DNA of 64,000 bases, taken from Aptenodytes patagonicus. Its lineage: Eukaryota; Chordata; Aves; Sphenisciformes; Spheniscidae. Within the stretch, counting starts at the first letter, position 1. The number at the start of each line of letters is the position of its first letter. Position numbers and translations under genes: made by a program. Positions 63,101-64,000 of the stretch are shown piece after piece. Under the pieces are notes generated by a model. That model ran no database searches and was not told the origin of the DNA. It worked only from the letters and a program-made list of their open reading frames with translations. Location: contig NC_134949.1 in NCBI RefSeq assembly GCF_965638725.1, positions 42,870,151 through 42,934,150 of the forward strand. The letters run 5' to 3'.

Positions 63101-63481
63101 CTATAATCTTCAAAGATAAAGATCAAGCAAACATTCTTACTGAATTTCAAGAGTTAAGAAAACTAGCACCTGACTTTTACTGGAGGAAGAGGAACCAGAA
63201 ATGCTGGAAACACCTGCCTCTCTAGGAAGACACACTGAAAGGGTCATCCATAAAAGAACCCATGGAAAGCTTTCAGGATATTATTCGTACGCGTTTTCTG
63301 AAACTGCCATATTGTTTATCTAGCACAAAAATGTAGTTTATTTATTTTTCTTTAAAATATTTGTGCTGGTTATTGCAGCTACCTGTTCTGCAATGTAAAA
63401 AGTCTTGCTATTCGTCCTTGGATGAATCCACATGCAGCGGAAAGTCTCACCAAGTATAGGATTGTATGGCTTTTTTAGTCC
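54057..63481 (-). CDS. OSBPL8: OSBPL8 (ORP8), C-terminal 11 coding exons, 5' part outside window
   Basis: ORP8 is a tail-anchored ER protein that exchanges phosphatidylserine for PI4P at ER-plasma membrane and other ER contacts. Eleven exons on the minus strand join in phase into 412 codons plus TAG (1,239 nt), against roughly 890 residues for the full human protein. Order seen: the lipid-transfer (ORD) core with KKPYNPILGETFR, the family signature EQVSHHPP (split between two exons), the following beta-barrel strands (SGSILAKSKFYG, GRLTFLNRGEDYVMTMPYAHCKG), the C-terminal ORD with WQQVTRAI and GEWHYKYADTRPWDPLNDM, a charged Lys/Ser/Pro linker, a predicted coiled coil (ELQSAIESIKETQEDIKRDIMALRNR) and a terminal hydrophobic helix HYVFILLVVLLQLIVNFLFK. 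OSBPL8 rather than its paralogue OSBPL5 fits the residue matches and the neighbouring BBS10. The pleckstrin-homology domain and upstream exons lie beyond base 64,000. Confidence 0.96.
54447..54552 (-). CDS. OSBPL8: OSBPL8 exon: coiled-coil region QLLKHNTRIRKKG...
   Basis: 106 nt; acceptor CTCTCTAG, donor GTAGTA. It encodes RIRKKGADLGELQSAIESI and then KETQEDIK, a heptad-like helix preceding the tail anchor. Confidence 0.94.
55149..55251 (-). CDS. OSBPL8: OSBPL8 exon: linker VNVPKIKRKPASQKK...SSPEPDNQDSSGSE
   Basis: 103 nt; acceptor TTGTAG, donor GTAGGA. A basic then Ser/Pro/Asp-rich linker between the ORD and the coiled coil, probably disordered and phosphorylatable (inferred from composition). 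Confidence 0.93.
55653..55740 (-). CDS. OSBPL8: OSBPL8 exon: TRPWDPLNDMIQFEKDG...
   Basis: 88 nt; acceptor GTCTAG, donor GTATGT. It completes the ADTRPWDPLNDM motif that closes the ORD and starts the basic linker (QTKVRHRTPM). Confidence 0.95.
55741..58263 (-). other. OSBPL8: OSBPL8 intron (2.5 kb)
   Basis: The largest complete intron in the window, GT-AG bounded with matching phases (GA|T). It holds the old LINE fragment and no other recognised element. Confidence 0.85.
57094..57351 (+). mobile_element. Old CR1/L3-like LINE 3' fragment in an OSBPL8 intron (antisense)
   Basis: Two blocks resemble a widespread reptilian CR1-type 3' end known from turtles and crocodilians: GCAGGATGTTTTGGGTGGTA...AAATTCATGGA at the left, and GGCCACTG...CCCAGTATCGCCATTCTTGT at the right. 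The alignment is from memory and is gapped, so it is an ancient, degraded copy. It lies in the intron between the exons at 55,653-55,740 and 58,264-58,449. Confidence 0.55.
58264..58449 (-). CDS. OSBPL8: OSBPL8 exon: LWQQVTRAINNKDQTEATQEK...
   Basis: 186 nt, the longest OSBPL8 exon here; acceptor TTGTCAG, donor GTGAGT. It covers the last ORD helices, LWQQVTRAI through the charged helix YVLEEAQRKSAKERK to GEWHYKYA, and leaves GA of an Asp codon. Reading through the donor would give an immediate TGA. Confidence 0.96.
58741..58877 (-). CDS. OSBPL8: OSBPL8 exon: DSEVTISDKKTDVSETFWNP...
   Basis: 137 nt; acceptor GTTACAG, donor GTGAGT. It encodes ETFWNPTSDIKQRRLPRYTVKFEEQDDFESE and leaves AA of a Lys codon. 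Confidence 0.95.
59467..59556 (-). CDS. OSBPL8: OSBPL8 exon: PFLGNNDSVNQISGKIKLGKEV...
   Basis: 90 nt, 30 codons, phase 0 at both ends; acceptor TTGCAG, donor GTAAGT. It encodes an ORD segment ending LEGHW. Confidence 0.95.
60880..60977 (-). CDS. OSBPL8: OSBPL8 exon: ILYGTMTLELGGTVNITCEKTGY...
   Basis: 98 nt; acceptor CTCGCAG, donor GTTAGT. It completes the split Gly codon and ends at KLK in phase 0. This is the LELGG...CEKTGYSA segment of the ORD. Confidence 0.95.
62192..62206. repeat. (TA)n tract in an OSBPL8 intron
   Basis: Fifteen bases of alternating TA, about 255 bp downstream, on the gene strand, of the exon at 62,461-62,559. Confidence 0.8.
62379..62412. repeat. 17-bp tandem duplication in an OSBPL8 intron
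   Basis: ACTATTTAGAATAATGA is followed directly by ACTATTTAGAATAATAA, one mismatch between units. It is about 50 bp past the donor of the exon at 62,461. Confidence 0.8.
62461..62559 (-). CDS. OSBPL8: OSBPL8 exon: NSLSAILDGEGRLTFLNRGEDY...
   Basis: 99 nt; acceptor TTTCAG, donor GTAGTG. It encodes ORD barrel strands ending TMPYAHCK and splits a Gly codon at each end. Confidence 0.95.
62875..62971 (-). CDS. OSBPL8: OSBPL8 exon: VSHHPPISAFYVSNRKDG...
   Basis: 97 nt; acceptor CAACAG, donor GTAAGT. It opens with VSHHPP, the histidine pair that contacts the phosphoinositide headgroup in ORP proteins, then SAFYVSNRKDGFCLSGSILAKSKFY. Confidence 0.96.
63383..63481 (-). CDS. OSBPL8: OSBPL8 exon: KKPYNPILGETFR to AEQ
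   Basis: 99 nt, 33 codons, phase 0 at both ends; acceptor TTTAG, donor GTAGCT. It carries the ORD motif KKPYNPILGE and ends with the EQ of the EQVSHHPP signature. 63,482-64,000 is intron with no further exon seen. Confidence 0.95.
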
Positions 63482-64000
63482 CTAAACGGAAACAGAACAG
63501 AGAATAACCGTACAATGCAAGTACAGAACTTACAAAATATCTTCAGTGACAGACTGATGAAGTAAGACACACACACAAAAAATCATAATATATATGCTGA
63601 AGCACATTCTACTTGATTTCATCATTTGAATATTATGCTCAGTTACTCTGCTCTTCATTCTAAGGAAATTGGCATAGATTTAGTATATCTGCTAAACTAT
63701 TCCAGGCTACACATAAGGACAAACAGAATATAGCAATTTTTGTAGGAGAATTTTTACAGACCTTTTGTCTGAAGTTAGGCAGTAAGTACTTTCTTCTTTC
63801 AATACTGTTTCCCACCAACATGACTATAAAGAATATTTAGTGTAAAGCTAAATCAAGTAGTGGAAATATTACTCCTCCAACTGCAGCATGTTATCACTGA
63901 AGAATGGTAAACATAGAACTGGCTCAACTTTATCACAAAACACTTAGTTCAACTTCTACTCCAAGGTGTGTGTGTGGGGGAAGTCTCTTTTAAGCATGGC

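Noticed and set aside
1..64000. CRISPR arrays, operons, insertion sequences, tRNA or rRNA genes
   Set aside because: The window is animal nuclear DNA with spliced genes; no regularly spaced repeats, tRNA cloverleaf or rRNA motifs were seen.
63482..64000. A further OSBPL8 exon at the right edge
   Set aside because: No open frame with matching phase and splice sites, or recognisable ORD residues, was found in this stretch.

Overview
This is a vertebrate nuclear window, almost certainly from a bird. The evidence is CR1 LINE fragments ending in the avian ATTCTATGA-type tail, two solo LTRs of the TGTCCTGGTTT...CACAACA type, and a very GC-rich CpG island beside AT-rich introns. The two genes present, BBS10 and OSBPL8, lie next to each other in the same orientation in other amniotes. 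The LTR type hints at a neoavian rather than a galliform bird; that is an inference. No bacterial, plasmid or viral genome organisation is present.

Layout. 1-47,360 is a gene-poor intergenic stretch. I found no exon chain, no recognisable protein and no RNA gene in it. It holds a solo LTR on the minus strand (3,247-3,707, with a perfect 5-bp target duplication), a CR1 tail stub (10,345-10,429), a 25-nt inverted repeat (19,101-19,227), a 5'-truncated CR1 (24,822-25,245), a second solo LTR on the plus strand (40,897-41,445), a second CR1 fragment (42,374-42,720), a GC-rich patch ending in a poly(A) hexamer (about 43,540-43,760) and several simple repeats. 47,361-49,597 is BBS10 on the minus strand, complete in two exons with a 79-bp intron. 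About 48,730-50,150 is a CpG island that covers the BBS10 promoter, exon 1, the intron and the start of exon 2. About 49.85-54.06 kb is read as the long 3' UTR and downstream flank of OSBPL8. 54,057-63,481 holds the last eleven coding exons of OSBPL8 on the minus strand (412 codons plus stop). They cover the C-terminal half of the lipid-transfer domain, a coiled-coil linker and the ER tail anchor. The 5' part of OSBPL8 lies beyond base 64,000.

Both genes are transcribed right to left in tandem. The OSBPL8 stop codon is about 4.5 kb upstream of the BBS10 start, so OSBPL8 3'-end formation happens close to, or possibly inside, the BBS10 CpG-island promoter. The two proteins act in unrelated processes: BBS10 is a chaperonin-like factor for BBSome assembly at cilia, and OSBPL8/ORP8 exchanges phosphatidylserine and PI4P at ER contacts. 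Splice phases agree at all ten OSBPL8 junctions and at the single BBS10 junction, so these models are firm. I did not find an obvious undescribed system. The most interesting points are the abrupt GC shift inside BBS10, its tiny G-rich intron, the crowded OSBPL8/BBS10 boundary, the CRE-carrying LTRs, and the 25-nt inverted repeat.
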